Below, one piece after another: positions 1-10,017 of a stretch of DNA of 64,000 nucleotides (position 1 is its first letter; each line of letters begins with the position of its first letter). The position numbers and the translations under genes were made by a program. The stretch comes from Chloroflexota bacterium (GTDB taxonomy: Bacteria > Chloroflexota > Anaerolineae > Aggregatilineales > Phototrophicaceae), in NCBI GenBank assembly GCA_011523705.1, contig WTGC01000171.1, positions 33,421 through 97,420 on the forward strand, written 5' to 3'. The notes under the pieces were generated by a model. It was not told the origin of the DNA, ran no database searches, and worked only from the letters and a program-made list of their open reading frames with translations.

Positions 1-1521
1 CTCACCAATAGCAAGCTGCGCGCTGCGGAAAACTCACAGCATGACGGCTTTGACGCACGGGGCACGAAAGGCGAAATAGTGCGTGACCTACGCACACAGT
101 TAGATGCCTGCACCCGCGAGTTCAGCGCGGCAATGGGCTGGGAGTCGGCGACAACCATCACAACGCAGCAAGTGTCGCAGCGCGAAAAGTCCACTCATGC
201 GCAGTTTATGGAGACCTTCCTGAATCCGAATGGACGCAAACCGAAGCCCGGGCCTGGCCCAGACGAGCCAGAATACAATCAGCTGCTCTGGGATTGCCGA
301 CTAGACCTGGAGTATCCCGATCCGAATTCGGCCCGCATTGATTGGGGGCAGTCTCTCAGCAATGTGTATGTCGAGATAGGCGTTGAACCAAGTGAAGAAT
401 TAATCGGTAACGCCGACCTGATACTGGAATGGGTAGATGAAAGTGGTCAAGCTAAAGAGCTTTGCAGGAGCGAAGATGCCATTTGCAAGCAATGGGGAAA
501 AGACCGCGTTGAAAAGCAATTTGAGCTTGGAGATTGGCAGATTCTCCGAGGCAAGTCGAACCTCAGTCTGCAGCAAATTCATTGTCCCGAGCCAGGCGAG
601 TATAGGCTGCGGGCAGTTATCCTCTATCGCCAAGGGCGAGTGAAGAGCGCAACGCGGACGGTCTACGTACAGTCCGAACCGCCGACACCACCACAGAAGA
701 ATCCGGTCACCCTCTCCATAAGCGCAGTCAACATCAGCACAAGACATAAGAAACGCATTGATCACGGCGAAGAATTACAGTTGCAAATAAACGCGCGAAA
801 CCGAGGAATACAACCGGGCTCATATCAGCTTACTGCGACCTTCGACGACAATGTGCTGGCCCGAGATGAGCCGATCAAATTGGAGGGCACACCGGCCGGC
901 GATTCCCCGCAACGGCAGGCGCTCCTTACTGAACAGCTCCAACTGCTTGACCCCCATCAATCCGCTCCCATGGAAATCAATGGGTTTCAGCCCATGTCCA
1001 TGCCGCAATCAAGCGGTAGGTTTACGATTAGCGCCGACCTGTACGACGAAAGTGGAATTCACGTCGCCCATGCCAGCTGCCCGGTCTACTTCCAGCGCGA
1101 CCCCGGCAACGCCCGTAACAATCTTCCCTTCGAGATTGAGCAGCAAGACCAAAAGGCTATGTGGCTGCTGAATAGCGACCTTAATCGGCTTACCTACCCT
1201 CCTGATTACCCGCTATACACAGAGATGAAGGAGATTCATAGGCAGCGCCGTGCCCTACAGGGGCGTCTTGCGTTCATCGCCGAAATCAGCGCCAATGGCC
1301 TTCTTGAATGGGCACTGCGGCCGAAAGAAACTACTGGTGATGAAAGCAACTATGAACAACTGTATGATGAGAATCGTAGTCCAGACGATACCTTGTGGGA
1401 CGATTTCAATCGGGGTTTGGAGAAACTGTGCAAAATAGTCGAATCACAGACTGAATATGGAATGGCCTGGCGCGAGACTGTGGCAACCATGTTGGAAATC
1501 TTTTCACAGGAGAACAACTAA
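1..1521 (+). CDS. Partial protein of unknown function (5' end outside window)
   Basis: The reading frame is open to base 1, so this gene is cut by the window edge. A GTG at 79 is the first possible start inside the window, but the codons before it read as plausible protein and I see no ribosome binding site there. The visible part is about 506 residues, hydrophilic, with no signal peptide or membrane segment. The middle, after a proline-rich stretch (PGPGPDEPE), has beta-rich Ig-like repeats with motifs such as GEYRLRAV and GSYQLTATF. The C-terminal part (LPFEIEQQD onwards, then a tyrosine/proline-rich stretch) vaguely resembles the tail of GHKL/MORC-type ATPases of conflict systems; this is a weak guess and the ATPase part would lie outside the window. 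It overlaps the next gene by one base (TAATG), so the two are translationally coupled. Confidence 0.6.
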   Translation, partial: LTNSKLRAAENSQHDGFDARGTKGEIVRDLRTQLDACTREFSAAMGWESATTITTQQVSQREKSTHAQFMETFLNPNGRKPKPGPGPDEPEYNQLLWDCRLDLEYPDPNSARIDWGQSLSNVYVEIGVEPSEELIGNADLILEWVDESGQAKELCRSEDAICKQWGKDRVEKQFELGDWQILRGKSNLSLQQIHCPEPGEYRLRAVILYRQGRVKSATRTVYVQSEPPTPPQKNPVTLSISAVNISTRHKKRIDHGEELQLQINARNRGIQPGSYQLTATFDDNVLARDEPIKLEGTPAGDSPQRQALLTEQLQLLDPHQSAPMEINGFQPMSMPQSSGRFTISADLYDESGIHVAHASCPVYFQRDPGNARNNLPFEIEQQDQKAMWLLNSDLNRLTYPPDYPLYTEMKEIHRQRRALQGRLAFIAEISANGLLEWALRPKETTGDESNYEQLYDENRSPDDTLWDDFNRGLEKLCKIVESQTEYGMAWRETVATMLEIFSQENN

Positions 1522-2303
1522 TGGCAGTCTTAGTCTGGAGCGACCGCGGCAGCATCCTCGGCAACACCATCCGCAGCGGACGCCGCGTCGCCCTCAGCGC
1601 AGAGGAATATCGCGCCGAAGCCGAAGCCCTAGACATGCAACTGGACGCCCTGCTGGATATGGCTTGGCACACGCTGACCGTAATCACGGAACACAAGGAT
1701 GGCAAGCCAAGATTCAATACCTTCGAGCAAGTATGGGTGCTGGGACGCGCCGTTCATATCAGCGAAGTAATGCGACACGAGGCGATGCTAGGCGAACTTC
1801 GCACCACGCTATGGCAAGCGTTGACGGCCAAAGCTTGGTATGGCATCCGCCACGACGCCACCCGCGATCCCCGTTGGCGAGAGCTTATTCCAGCAGGCAA
1901 GAATCAATGGCGAACTCGCACCGACGACAAGCGGCTTGACCGAGCGTACGATTTTCTAGAGGTCGGATTCTGGCTGCGAGATCAACAATTGCATGACGCT
2001 GGCGAGGTATTCGGCTGGGAATTCAGTAACGCTCGCAAGCTATATCTGCGCCCAACGCTACGGTCGCTCACGCTCCGTACGGCGCTGCTGCATTGGCTGC
2101 GCAGACAAACACCAGACATACGAGAATTCGCAAAGGTCACCCAGACCACAGATGGCTTTATCGTCTTTGTCAAGGCGCTGAATGACCGCTTCCCGGCCAG
2201 GGGTCCCGGTTCCGCGCTATTGCCGCAGCACTATCCCGATGATGAATTACGCGCTATCGTCTGCGAGGTGCTAGACGTCGCGCGCGACGCCCATTTCAGC
2301 TAA
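1521..2303 (+). CDS. Hypothetical protein, 260 aa, coupled to upstream gene
   Basis: I do not recognise the family. The start ATG overlaps the stop of the preceding gene (TAATG) and is preceded by AGGAG, so both are certainly co-translated. The protein is soluble, rich in Arg, Trp and Leu, probably mostly helical, with no signal peptide, transmembrane segment or obvious catalytic motif. A repeated pattern of LRTTLW, LRTALLHWLRR and WLRD suggests amphipathic helices. It ends 76 bases before the convergent rpoB stop. Being an accessory-looking pair next to a core gene, it may be the last component of a larger operon starting to the left of the window; its role cannot be judged without that part. 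Confidence 0.6.
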   Translation: MAVLVWSDRGSILGNTIRSGRRVALSAEEYRAEAEALDMQLDALLDMAWHTLTVITEHKDGKPRFNTFEQVWVLGRAVHISEVMRHEAMLGELRTTLWQALTAKAWYGIRHDATRDPRWRELIPAGKNQWRTRTDDKRLDRAYDFLEVGFWLRDQQLHDAGEVFGWEFSNARKLYLRPTLRSLTLRTALLHWLRRQTPDIREFAKVTQTTDGFIVFVKALNDRFPARGPGSALLPQHYPDDELRAIVCEVLDVARDAHFS

Positions 2304-2304
2304 G

Positions 2305-2337
2305 AAAAAACAGAGGCGCATCTCCATGATACGCCCT
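2305..2337 (-). terminator. Rho-independent terminator of rpoB
   Basis: On the minus strand, downstream of the rpoB stop, GGCGTAT pairs with ATGCGCC (one G-T wobble) around a seven-base loop and is followed by a short gap and six T residues. This is a good intrinsic terminator and supports rpoB being transcribed alone, with no rpoC behind it. Confidence 0.6.
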
Positions 2338-2379
2338 TGTTCGAATACTAGCGTCGTGCAGCTATTCGCGGAAAAACCG

Positions 2380-5300
2380 CTACCCCGTCCCCAAGCCCAG
2401 CAAGCCCGTCTCCGGCTGCGGCCTGCGGGACTGCTCGTCATACTTGCCAAAGCGAACCACATCGCCGGAGCCCGTGATCGCTTCCACCGACAAACCCAGG
2501 CTCTGCAATTCCTTGACCAGCACGCGGAAGCTGGTGGGGATGCCCGGTTCTTCAATCGGCTCACCCTTGACGATGCTCTCGTAAGTCTTGACGCGCCCTT
2601 GCACATCGTCGGATTTCACCGTCAGCATCTCTTGCAAGATATGCGCGGCGCCATAAGCCTCCAGCGCCCAGACTTCCATCTCGCCGAAGCGCTGACCGCC
2701 GAATTGCGCCTTGCCGCCGAGCGGCTGCTGCGTGACCAGACTGTAAGGTCCGGTCGAGCGGGCGTGCGCCTTGTCTTCGACCAGATGCGCCAGCTTCAAC
2801 ATATGGACATAACCGACAGCGACATGGCGATCAAAGGGCTCGCCCGTGCGACCGTCATACAGAGTCTGCTTGCCATAATGCGGCACCGGAATCCCGCATT
2901 CGAACATGACGCGGTTGCCGATTTCAAACAGTTCGCGCCGGGTCAGGTCCGCTGCTAGCTCGAATTCATCCCCGGCATGCTCTTCTATCCACAAGCGAAT
3001 CGAAAGATCGACGGCGCTGGCGTCGCGCTTGTCGCGCTCTTCAATCGAGAGCGGGCTATTGTCATATACCATCACCGTCTCGGGGTCATAACCGTATTCG
3101 CGCAGCATCTCAGCGACGGCGACGCGCCTGACGTAGATCTCGTCGCGCTCAAAGATGATCGCTTCATTGTCGTACCGCCCCGATTCGCTCACGCGATCAA
3201 CCAGATAAGCGCAAATGACGTGCATATCGTCATCGAAGTCTTCGGGCGCGATGCCAGCGCTCGCCGCCAGACGCTGATGATTTTCCCAAGCGCGTTCGGT
3301 CGTCAGTTTCCAAGCCCAGTCGATCATCCAGGCCCGTCCTAGCTCCGCTTGAATCTCCTGCTCCTTAACGCCATCAAAGACCGGCGTAATCGCGCGGAAG
3401 CCCAATCTGTCGGCCGCCCAGCCCAAGTGCAACTCGAGGATTTGACCGATATTCATCCGGCTGGGGACGCCAAGCGGATTGAGAATGATCTCAACCGGAA
3501 CGCCGCCGTCGATATAAGGCATGTCTTCGACAGTGACGATCTTGGAAATGACGCCCTTGTTGCCATGCCGCCCCGCCATCTTGTCGCCGACAGTCAGCTT
3601 GCGGCGCTGCGCCACACTCACGCGAACCATCTTCTCCACGCCGGCGGACAGATCCGGGTGCTCATCGCGGGTGAAGACCTTGACGTCAATGACCTTGCCG
3701 CGGTCGCCGTGAGGCAGGCGCAGCGACGAATCCTTCACCTCGCGCGCCTGCTCGCCGAAGATTGCGCGCAGCAATTTCTCCTCCGGCGACAGTTCTTTCT
3801 CGCCTTTGGGCGTGATCTTGCCGACCAAGATATCGTTAGGTCCCACCTCGGCGCCAATACGCACAATGCCGTGCTCGTCCAGATCTTTGAGCGCGTCTTC
3901 CCCGACATTGGGGATGTCGTAGGTGATTTCTTCCGGACCCAGCTTGGTATCGCGCGCTTCAATCTCGTGCTTCTCAATGTGAATGCTGGTGAATTTGTCC
4001 GATCGCAGCATATCCTCGCTGACGAGCAGCGCGTCCTCATAATTGCCGCCATCCCATGACAAGAAGCAGGTCAACACATCATGACCGAGCGCCAGCTGAC
4101 CATCGTAGGTGGACGAGCTATCGGCGATGACATCGCCTGGCTTGATCACATCACCCTTGCGCACCAGCGGGCGCTGATCAATGCAGGTCGACTGATTCGA
4201 GCGCTCATATTTGCGCAGTTGGAATGTTTTCTCTTCGCCGTCGCTCGTGCGGACGATGACGCGATGCCCCTGCACGCTGGTGACCTCCGCGTCAATATCG
4301 GAGACCAGCACCTGCCCGCTGTTGAAAGCCGCCTGGCTTTCCATGCCGGTGCTGACGACGGACACATCGGGCGATATCAGCGGCACCGCCTGCGTCTGCA
4401 TATTCGAACCCATCAAGGCGCGATTGGCCGCGTCATGCGACAAGAAGGGGATCAGCGCGGCGCTGATGCCGACGATTTGGCGCGGGGCGATATCCATGTA
4501 ATCGATGCGCTGGGGCGGCACCGACAGAAAGCCCTGGTCAAATCTCGCTGAGACCCGATTGGAAAGGAATTGACCCTTCGCATCCAGGCGCGCGTTCGCC
4601 TGGGCGATGATGAATTTGTCCTCGTGATCGGCCGACAGGTAGGTGATGTCGTCGGTCGCGAAAGGCACAACGGGGACTTCGAAAACATTGTATTGCTTTA
4701 GCAGATCCAGGGCGTCCCCGTCGATGGTGGCGCCTTCATCGAGGATGACGGTCTCGATAGTGACGCCCCGGCCAAGCCGCTCACCGATGAGATCTTCAGA
4801 AACTGGACGGTTGCGAATGACTTCTTCGCCTTGCAGATTGGCATTGACCAACATGGCGAGGGCGTTGCGCGCGCCTTCCTGGTCGGACTGGATCTTCGCA
4901 ATCTGACTCGGATAATTCACCAGGATCTTACCCCATCTTCCGATGCGGTCCCTCAGATTCTTGGGTATATCTTGCCCGTTGAGCTCGGCAATTTCAGACA
5001 GAGCGTTGTTGAGGTTGCGCAGTCCCTTTTCAAGTTCGGCCCGTTCATCTCCATGACTCTGTAAGTCGGATACAAAGCGATTGGCGTCAGCCGCGAGTTC
5101 TGCGGGCAGCTCAGGCCGCTTTTGCAGCTGCGACACCGCATCCAGCAGTTCCGACCGCGCATCGGCGTATCCGTCGTATACTTGCGTGATTTCCCTCATG
5201 CGCGGTTCAAAGAGGTCGAGAAATTGCTCAACGGCGCCCGTATCAACCGAGGCGTCCTTTCTCCGCAATTCAAAAACATCGTTGTCGAGCCTGGCATAAT

Positions 5301-7074
5301 CGCCCTTGACTCTTGCCGCAAAGTCGTCGAAATCTCGCTTGGTCTCGACCAGCGAATCGTCGCCGCCAAGTTCGGCAATCCGTGCGAAAACGGCGAACAC
5401 ATCGTCGTTATTCGCCAGTACAGGCAGGTTGCCCACCTCGCTGCCGAAGAGGCGCAGCCGCTCCAACAGCGGCTCGTCGATTTCCGTGTCGCGCTCCAGA
5501 CGCAACTCCGCCTCAACATCGTCGCGAACAACCCGGCCGATCAGGTTCGGGTCGTCGATTGCCATCGAATTCACCACCCGACGATACGGCGTCTCGATGA
5601 AACCGAGCTCATTCACGCGAGCGTAAGTCGCCAGGCGCCCGATCAAACCGATATTAGGACCTTCCGGCGTCTCGATTGGGCAGATACGGCCATAGTGGCT
5701 GTGATGCACATCGCGCACATCGAAACCGGCGCGCTCCCGCCGCAAGCCGCCTGGTCCCAAAGCCGACAGCGTGCGCTTGTGCCGCAATTCCGAGAGCGGA
5801 TTGGTCTGCTCCATGAACTGCGAAAGCTGCGACGAACCGAAGAATTCGCGCACAGCGGCCACAATCGGGCGAATATTGACCAGCGACACCGGCGTCAACT
5901 GCTCTGCTTCGCGGATCGACATCCTTTCCTTGACGACGCGCTCCATGCGCCGTAAGCCAATGCGCAGCTTATTACCGATCAGTTCGCCCACGGTCTTGAC
6001 GCGGCGGTTGCCGAGATGATCGATATCATCGCGCGCGCGCTGACCGTTATTGATGAGGATCATCTGCTCGACCAATTTGACTATATCAGACTTGGTGATC
6101 GTCCGGTGCGACAGGTCGATCGCGTCGCCATGCCCGAGCCGCTGATTCAGCTTGTAGCGTCCGACGCGCTCCAAATCATATCGCCGCTGGTCGAAGAGCT
6201 GGCCTTCAAGATACTCTTTGGCGTTGTCCAGGGTCGGCGGATCGCCCGGGCGCATGCGGCGGTAAAACTCGATCAGAGCGACTTCCGCCAGCGTCTGCTT
6301 CTTCTTGACATCCCAAACCGGCTCGTTCTTGAAGCAACTCTCAATGTAGCGATGCGTCTCGGAGTTGTCGACTTCGGCGAAGAGCTCAAGAATTTCTTCG
6401 TCGTCGCCGGTCTTGATGGGAGACTTTCTCGCCGGCAAGCCATCGTCAACCGCCGCCAGCGCGCGCAGCAAAACCGTCACGGGGATGGTTCGCTTGCGGT
6501 TGAACTTGATCGTGATGTAATCCGTCTTGCGCGTCTCGAACTCCATCCAGGCGCCGCGGTCCGGGATCAGCTTGGCGTTGGAGAGCAAGCGCCCGGTGGC
6601 GCGTTCTTCCTCCGCGTCAAAGTAGACGCCTGGCGATCGAATCAACTGGCTGACCACCACGCGTTCGGTACCATTGATGATGAAGGTGCCCTTCTCGGTC
6701 ATCAGCGGGAATTCGCCCAGGAAGATATCCTGGCGGATAATCTCGTCGCCCTGCTCGTGATTGACCAGAGCAACCTCCACATAGAGCGGCGCCGCGTAGG
6801 ACATATCCCGCTCGATGCATTCTTCTTCATCGTATTTCGGCTCTTCAAAATAGGGCTTCAGGCCAAATTCCTGCGCCTGCGGATGATTGCCGGGGAAATA
6901 AAGCGACAGGTTGCCGTTGAAACTTTGGATGGGATTGATTTCGTCGAACAGCTCCAGCAGCCGCCCTCCGTAAAGGAAGTCTTCAAAGGACTTCAACTGG
7001 ATGTCGATCAGGGACGGCAACTCCTGAATTTCCGGAGTACGGGCGTAATTCTTGACATTATAATAGTGCTTCAA
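2380..7074 (-). CDS. rpoB: DNA-directed RNA polymerase subunit beta
   Basis: This is the beta subunit of RNA polymerase. Landmarks are the rifampicin region ([17 protein letters not shown] followed by [12 protein letters not shown]), [14 protein letters not shown], the active-centre lysine region [12 protein letters not shown], and the C-terminal [20 protein letters not shown]. At 1564 residues it is much longer than the usual 1150 to 1350. Most of the excess is an insertion at about residues 505-803, between the strand ending TPYRRVV and the block [14 protein letters not shown]. The insertion has a coiled-coil-like centre flanked by two similar segments ([11 protein letters not shown] and [11 protein letters not shown]). 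The start is TTG at 7074, chosen because AAGGAG lies seven bases upstream and the protein begins with typical RpoB sequence. No rpoC follows and no rplKAJL genes precede it; a terminator follows. In the rifampicin region the position equal to E. coli D516 is Glu and N518 is Thr. Confidence 0.98.
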   Translation of the reverse strand: MKHYYNVKNYARTPEIQELPSLIDIQLKSFEDFLYGGRLLELFDEINPIQSFNGNLSLYFPGNHPQAQEFGLKPYFEEPKYDEEECIERDMSYAAPLYVEVALVNHEQGDEIIRQDIFLGEFPLMTEKGTFIINGTERVVVSQLIRSPGVYFDAEEERATGRLLSNAKLIPDRGAWMEFETRKTDYITIKFNRKRTIPVTVLLRALAAVDDGLPARKSPIKTGDDEEILELFAEVDNSETHRYIESCFKNEPVWDVKKKQTLAEVALIEFYRRMRPGDPPTLDNAKEYLEGQLFDQRRYDLERVGRYKLNQRLGHGDAIDLSHRTITKSDIVKLVEQMILINNGQRARDDIDHLGNRRVKTVGELIGNKLRIGLRRMERVVKERMSIREAEQLTPVSLVNIRPIVAAVREFFGSSQLSQFMEQTNPLSELRHKRTLSALGPGGLRRERAGFDVRDVHHSHYGRICPIETPEGPNIGLIGRLATYARVNELGFIETPYRRVVNSMAIDDPNLIGRVVRDDVEAELRLERDTEIDEPLLERLRLFGSEVGNLPVLANNDDVFAVFARIAELGGDDSLVETKRDFDDFAARVKGDYARLDNDVFELRRKDASVDTGAVEQFLDLFEPRMREITQVYDGYADARSELLDAVSQLQKRPELPAELAADANRFVSDLQSHGDERAELEKGLRNLNNALSEIAELNGQDIPKNLRDRIGRWGKILVNYPSQIAKIQSDQEGARNALAMLVNANLQGEEVIRNRPVSEDLIGERLGRGVTIETVILDEGATIDGDALDLLKQYNVFEVPVVPFATDDITYLSADHEDKFIIAQANARLDAKGQFLSNRVSARFDQGFLSVPPQRIDYMDIAPRQIVGISAALIPFLSHDAANRALMGSNMQTQAVPLISPDVSVVSTGMESQAAFNSGQVLVSDIDAEVTSVQGHRVIVRTSDGEEKTFQLRKYERSNQSTCIDQRPLVRKGDVIKPGDVIADSSSTYDGQLALGHDVLTCFLSWDGGNYEDALLVSEDMLRSDKFTSIHIEKHEIEARDTKLGPEEITYDIPNVGEDALKDLDEHGIVRIGAEVGPNDILVGKITPKGEKELSPEEKLLRAIFGEQAREVKDSSLRLPHGDRGKVIDVKVFTRDEHPDLSAGVEKMVRVSVAQRRKLTVGDKMAGRHGNKGVISKIVTVEDMPYIDGGVPVEIILNPLGVPSRMNIGQILELHLGWAADRLGFRAITPVFDGVKEQEIQAELGRAWMIDWAWKLTTERAWENHQRLAASAGIAPEDFDDDMHVICAYLVDRVSESGRYDNEAIIFERDEIYVRRVAVAEMLREYGYDPETVMVYDNSPLSIEERDKRDASAVDLSIRLWIEEHAGDEFELAADLTRRELFEIGNRVMFECGIPVPHYGKQTLYDGRTGEPFDRHVAVGYVHMLKLAHLVEDKAHARSTGPYSLVTQQPLGGKAQFGGQRFGEMEVWALEAYGAAHILQEMLTVKSDDVQGRVKTYESIVKGEPIEEPGIPTSFRVLVKELQSLGLSVEAITGSGDVVRFGKYDEQSRRPQPETGLLGLGTG

Positions 7075-7244
7075 GGCGCGGCTCCTTGGATGATAAGTGG
7101 ACTGGGCTGAATGAGCGACAAGCCAAAGACAAAACGGCTACACGGATTGTGCGAGCTTCCGAAGGCGCAGGACAACAAGCGACCAACACGAACTGTGCAT
7201 ACGACCAGTATTCATGCACCCGATAAATTGTAACAACAAGAGGA

Positions 7245-7258
7245 CTGCAAGCTTGCAG
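7245..7258. promoter_or_regulatory. Perfect 14-bp palindrome in the rpoB leader (operator-like)
   Basis: CTGCAAGCTTGCAG is its own reverse complement. It lies immediately downstream of the proposed rpoB -10 box, so the predicted transcription start falls inside it. Binding of a dimeric regulator here would block rpoB transcription; no regulator can be named. Confidence 0.4.
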
Positions 7259-7286
7259 TGTAATAGAATAACCGGGGTCTTGTCAA
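7257..7286 (-). promoter_or_regulatory. Putative sigma-70 promoter of rpoB
   Basis: On the minus strand TTGACA (7286-7281) is a perfect -35 box, followed after 18 bases by TACACT (7262-7257). Transcription would start near 7250, giving a leader of about 175 bases. A second -10-like box, TACAAT at 7232-7227, lacks a matching -35. Confidence 0.45.
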
Positions 7287-7395
7287 GACAAACCTTTGAT
7301 TCGACCGTTATTCGGAGTAGCGTACCGATAGTCTATCACGTCTTGCACAGATTGCAAGAACTTTCTTGAGAAGCCGAGAGGAACGCATTCGCGAT

Positions 7396-8193
7396 ATGCT
7401 AGAACGCCCAGCGAGAGATGTCAAGAGCCAGGTCCAGCAGCGCTTTGGCGACGTGGCCGCTAACTATCGGGCGAGCAAGGTGCATGCCGCCGGTCCCGAT
7501 CTGGATCGCATGTTCGAAGCCGCCTCGCTCGGCGAAGGCGCGCGCGTGCTCGACGCTGGTTGTGGCGCCGGTCACACAGCCGTGGCTTTCGCCGCCATTG
7601 CCGACCAAGTCATCGCCTGTGATTTCACGCCGGCTATGCTCCAGCAGGTCGAAGCGCTCGCCCGTGAACGCGAGGCGACCAATGTGCGCGCCCAGCTAGC
7701 CGATGTGGAAAGCCTGCCCTTCCCCAGCCGCCACTTTGACCTGATCGTGTCCCGCTACAGCGCCCATCACTGGCTGCGTCCCGAACGGGCGCTGGCCGAG
7801 TTCATGCGCCTGTTGAAGCCCGGCGGCGACTTGCTCGTCAGCGATATCATGGCGCGCGAAGACTACGCCCAGGATACATTCTTGCAGACCATCGAGCTCC
7901 TGCGCGATCCGTCGCACGTGCGCGACTACAGAATCTCCGAATGGAAGGCGATGCTGGCGGCGTCCGGCTTCGCTTCCGAGGTTCTCATGACTTTCGATTT
8001 GACCCTGCACTTCGAAACTTGGACGCGCCGCATGAACACGCCGCGCCAAAATGCCGCCATGATCAAGTCTCTCTTCAATGGCTCGTCGGACGATATCCGC
8101 GCCGCTTTCCAGGCGCCCACCCACTTGACAAGCGATGATTTCACATTCGTCATTCCCGGCGCCGTCATCCGCGGAACAGCCGCTTCGCCTTAA
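7396..8193 (+). CDS. Class I SAM-dependent methyltransferase
   Basis: A 265-residue methyltransferase of the UbiE/YcgJ type (Methyltransf_11 fold). The SAM-binding motif I is VLDAGCGAGH, motif II region holds an acidic residue in IACDFTPAML, and motif IV/post-motif is LLKPGGDLLVSD. The substrate cannot be told from sequence; the family methylates quinones, sterols and other small molecules. I chose ATG 7396 because GAGAGGAA lies upstream; an in-frame TTG at 7366 would add ten residues but lacks a ribosome binding site. The stop overlaps the convergent ABC-F stop by three bases within TTAA. No neighbouring genes suggest a pathway. Confidence 0.85.
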   Translation: MLERPARDVKSQVQQRFGDVAANYRASKVHAAGPDLDRMFEAASLGEGARVLDAGCGAGHTAVAFAAIADQVIACDFTPAMLQQVEALAREREATNVRAQLADVESLPFPSRHFDLIVSRYSAHHWLRPERALAEFMRLLKPGGDLLVSDIMAREDYAQDTFLQTIELLRDPSHVRDYRISEWKAMLAASGFASEVLMTFDLTLHFETWTRRMNTPRQNAAMIKSLFNGSSDDIRAAFQAPTHLTSDDFTFVIPGAVIRGTAASP

Positions 8194-9845
8194 TCCACCG
8201 CGAGTTTGCCGGTCGCCTGCAGATAAGCGGTGTAGCCGCCGACGTATTCCTTCAACGCGCCGTCACGAATCTCAATCAGGCGATCCACCGTCTGATCGAG
8301 AAAATAGCGATCGTGCGAAACGATGAGCACGGCGCCGTTGAATTCATCCAGCGCGTCCTCGAGCACCTCCACCGACGGGATATCGAGGTTGTTGGTGGGC
8401 TCGTCCAGCAGGAGAAGATTGGGCTGCTGCAGCATGACGCGCGCCAATTGCAAGCGGCTGCGCTCGCCGCCTGACAGAGTTCGAACCGGCTGGCGCGCCT
8501 GCTCGTAGCTGAATGCCATGCGCAGGAGGAAGTTCACCGCGTTGGACTCGCTGCTGTTTTGCAGATTGCGCACCAAATCCAGCGGCGTCTGCTCAAGCCA
8601 GGATTCCAGCGTCTGATGCTCCTGCGAATAGAAGCCGATGCGGACGCTAGGACCAACGATAATATCGCCGGCGACCTGCTGCAGCTCGCCGAGGATCAGC
8701 TTGAGGATCACCGTCTTGCCCGCGCCGTTGGGACCGATCAAGCCGACCCGCTCCCCATGCCGCAGCAGCGCGCTGGCGTCGAGAAAAAGCGGATCATCTT
8801 CGAAAGCCATCGAAACCCGCTTCAGCTCCAAGACCTTTTTGCTGCCGCGCCAGCCATCGACTTTGAAATCCATCAGGCGCTGGTCGACGACCTTTTCAAT
8901 GATTTCGCCACGTTCCTCCATTTTTTCCAGCATGCGCCGCCGTTGACGCGCCGCCAGCATGTGCTTCCGGCTCAGAACTTGCTTCGCCCAGCTCTCGAAC
9001 CGCTCGATCATCGCTTTGATGCGGGCGATCTCTTTCTGCTGCGTGACATACTGCTGCTGTTGACGCAGTCGGCTCAGCTGGCGTTCATTGAGGTAATACG
9101 AAAAGTTGCCATGGTAGACCGTTAGCCGGCCCCGTTCCAATTCAACCGTCTGCTTCGCCACCTCGTCCAGCAGATAGCGGTCATGCGAAATGATGACGAC
9201 GCTGCCTCGGTAGCTGTTGATGAAGCGTTCCAGCTGATTCTTGCCATCTAAATCGAGATGGTTGTCCGGCTCGTCAAGCAGCAGAATATCCGGCGCCGAA
9301 ACGGCCAGCTGCACCAGCGCCACCATTTTCTTCTGCCCGCCCGAAAGCGCCTCAGTGGGACGGTCGTAGTCATCGGCGTCAAAGCCGAGCATCGCCAGCA
9401 GTTCCCGCACATGGCTGGCGTGACGGCCACCGTTCATGCGCTCGAATTCGGCGAGCAGCGCCTCGTGCCGCTCCAGCGTTTGGGCGAGCCGCGCCTCATC
9501 GCCATAGACGGCCGGGTCGGCCAGGCGCGCCTCGACTTCATTGAGGCGACATTCGACCCGCTCCAACTCTGGCGGCTTGATCATCGCTGTTTCGATGAGC
9601 GACCTGCCGCGCGGCAAATTCATATCCTGCGGCAAGCAGCCGATGCGCACGCCCGGCTGTATGGCGATATGACCGCGGTCGGGCTCAACCTCGTCCAACA
9701 GGACGCGAAATAGCGTCGACTTGCCCGCGCCGTTGGGTCCCACAAGGGCGACGCGATCGCGCTCGCCGATCGCCCAGGAGAGATCGCGGAAAATCTCCCG
9801 GCCCGCGTAACTCACGGTAATGCTGTTGACCCGCGCGATGTGCAT
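8190..9845 (-). CDS. ABC-F family ATP-binding protein
   Basis: A 551-residue soluble protein with two ABC ATPase domains and no membrane part, as in ABC-F translation factors (EttA, Uup, YheS, antibiotic-resistance types). The first domain has Walker A GPNGAGKST at residues 36-44, signature LSGGQKKM and Walker B LLLDEPDNHLD. The second has GPNGAGKT near 370, signature LSGGERSRLQ and LLLDEPTNNLD. Between them is the long, basic, charged linker (about 240-310) that inserts into the ribosome E site in this family. The open frame extends 70 codons further upstream, but the family's N-terminus begins at MHIARVNS (ATG 9845), so I rejected the extension. The subtype, and so whether it acts in elongation, ribosome protection or assembly, is not clear. 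Confidence 0.92.
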   Translation of the reverse strand: MHIARVNSITVSYAGREIFRDLSWAIGERDRVALVGPNGAGKSTLFRVLLDEVEPDRGHIAIQPGVRIGCLPQDMNLPRGRSLIETAMIKPPELERVECRLNEVEARLADPAVYGDEARLAQTLERHEALLAEFERMNGGRHASHVRELLAMLGFDADDYDRPTEALSGGQKKMVALVQLAVSAPDILLLDEPDNHLDLDGKNQLERFINSYRGSVVIISHDRYLLDEVAKQTVELERGRLTVYHGNFSYYLNERQLSRLRQQQQYVTQQKEIARIKAMIERFESWAKQVLSRKHMLAARQRRRMLEKMEERGEIIEKVVDQRLMDFKVDGWRGSKKVLELKRVSMAFEDDPLFLDASALLRHGERVGLIGPNGAGKTVILKLILGELQQVAGDIIVGPSVRIGFYSQEHQTLESWLEQTPLDLVRNLQNSSESNAVNFLLRMAFSYEQARQPVRTLSGGERSRLQLARVMLQQPNLLLLDEPTNNLDIPSVEVLEDALDEFNGAVLIVSHDRYFLDQTVDRLIEIRDGALKEYVGGYTAYLQATGKLAVD

Positions 9846-10017
9846 TGCAATGTCGCCTTGTGAGATACCCGGTCTGAATCCAGAGAGAGCATAGCACAAG
9901 CCTGCGCCGCTGGGATGCCCCGCCATTAGCCCGCGTCTTGCTGACAAAATCCGTGTATTATCGTAAGCAGACAATACGCAATTCAACGCGGACCCCGCGA
10001 CGCAGAGCGCCTCGAAT

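Larger units (their letters stand above)
7075..7395. other. Divergent intergenic region between rpoB and methyltransferase gene
   Basis: This 321-base stretch holds no gene. It carries the putative rpoB promoter and a perfect palindrome (listed separately) and must carry the promoter of the rightward methyltransferase gene, for which I see no convincing -35/-10 pair. Confidence 0.6.

Noticed and set aside
4645..5570. RpoB insertion as an assembly error or frameshifted segment
   Set aside because: The frame is uninterrupted, codon use matches the rest and the insert has ordered repeated modules.
6016..7110. Long open frame antisense to rpoB (364 codons); similar long antisense frames at 13751-15238, 21686-22936, 45746-46858 and 48951-50237
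   Set aside because: They mirror well-identified genes on the other strand, lack family similarity and ribosome binding sites, and are expected in GC-rich DNA with strong third-position bias.
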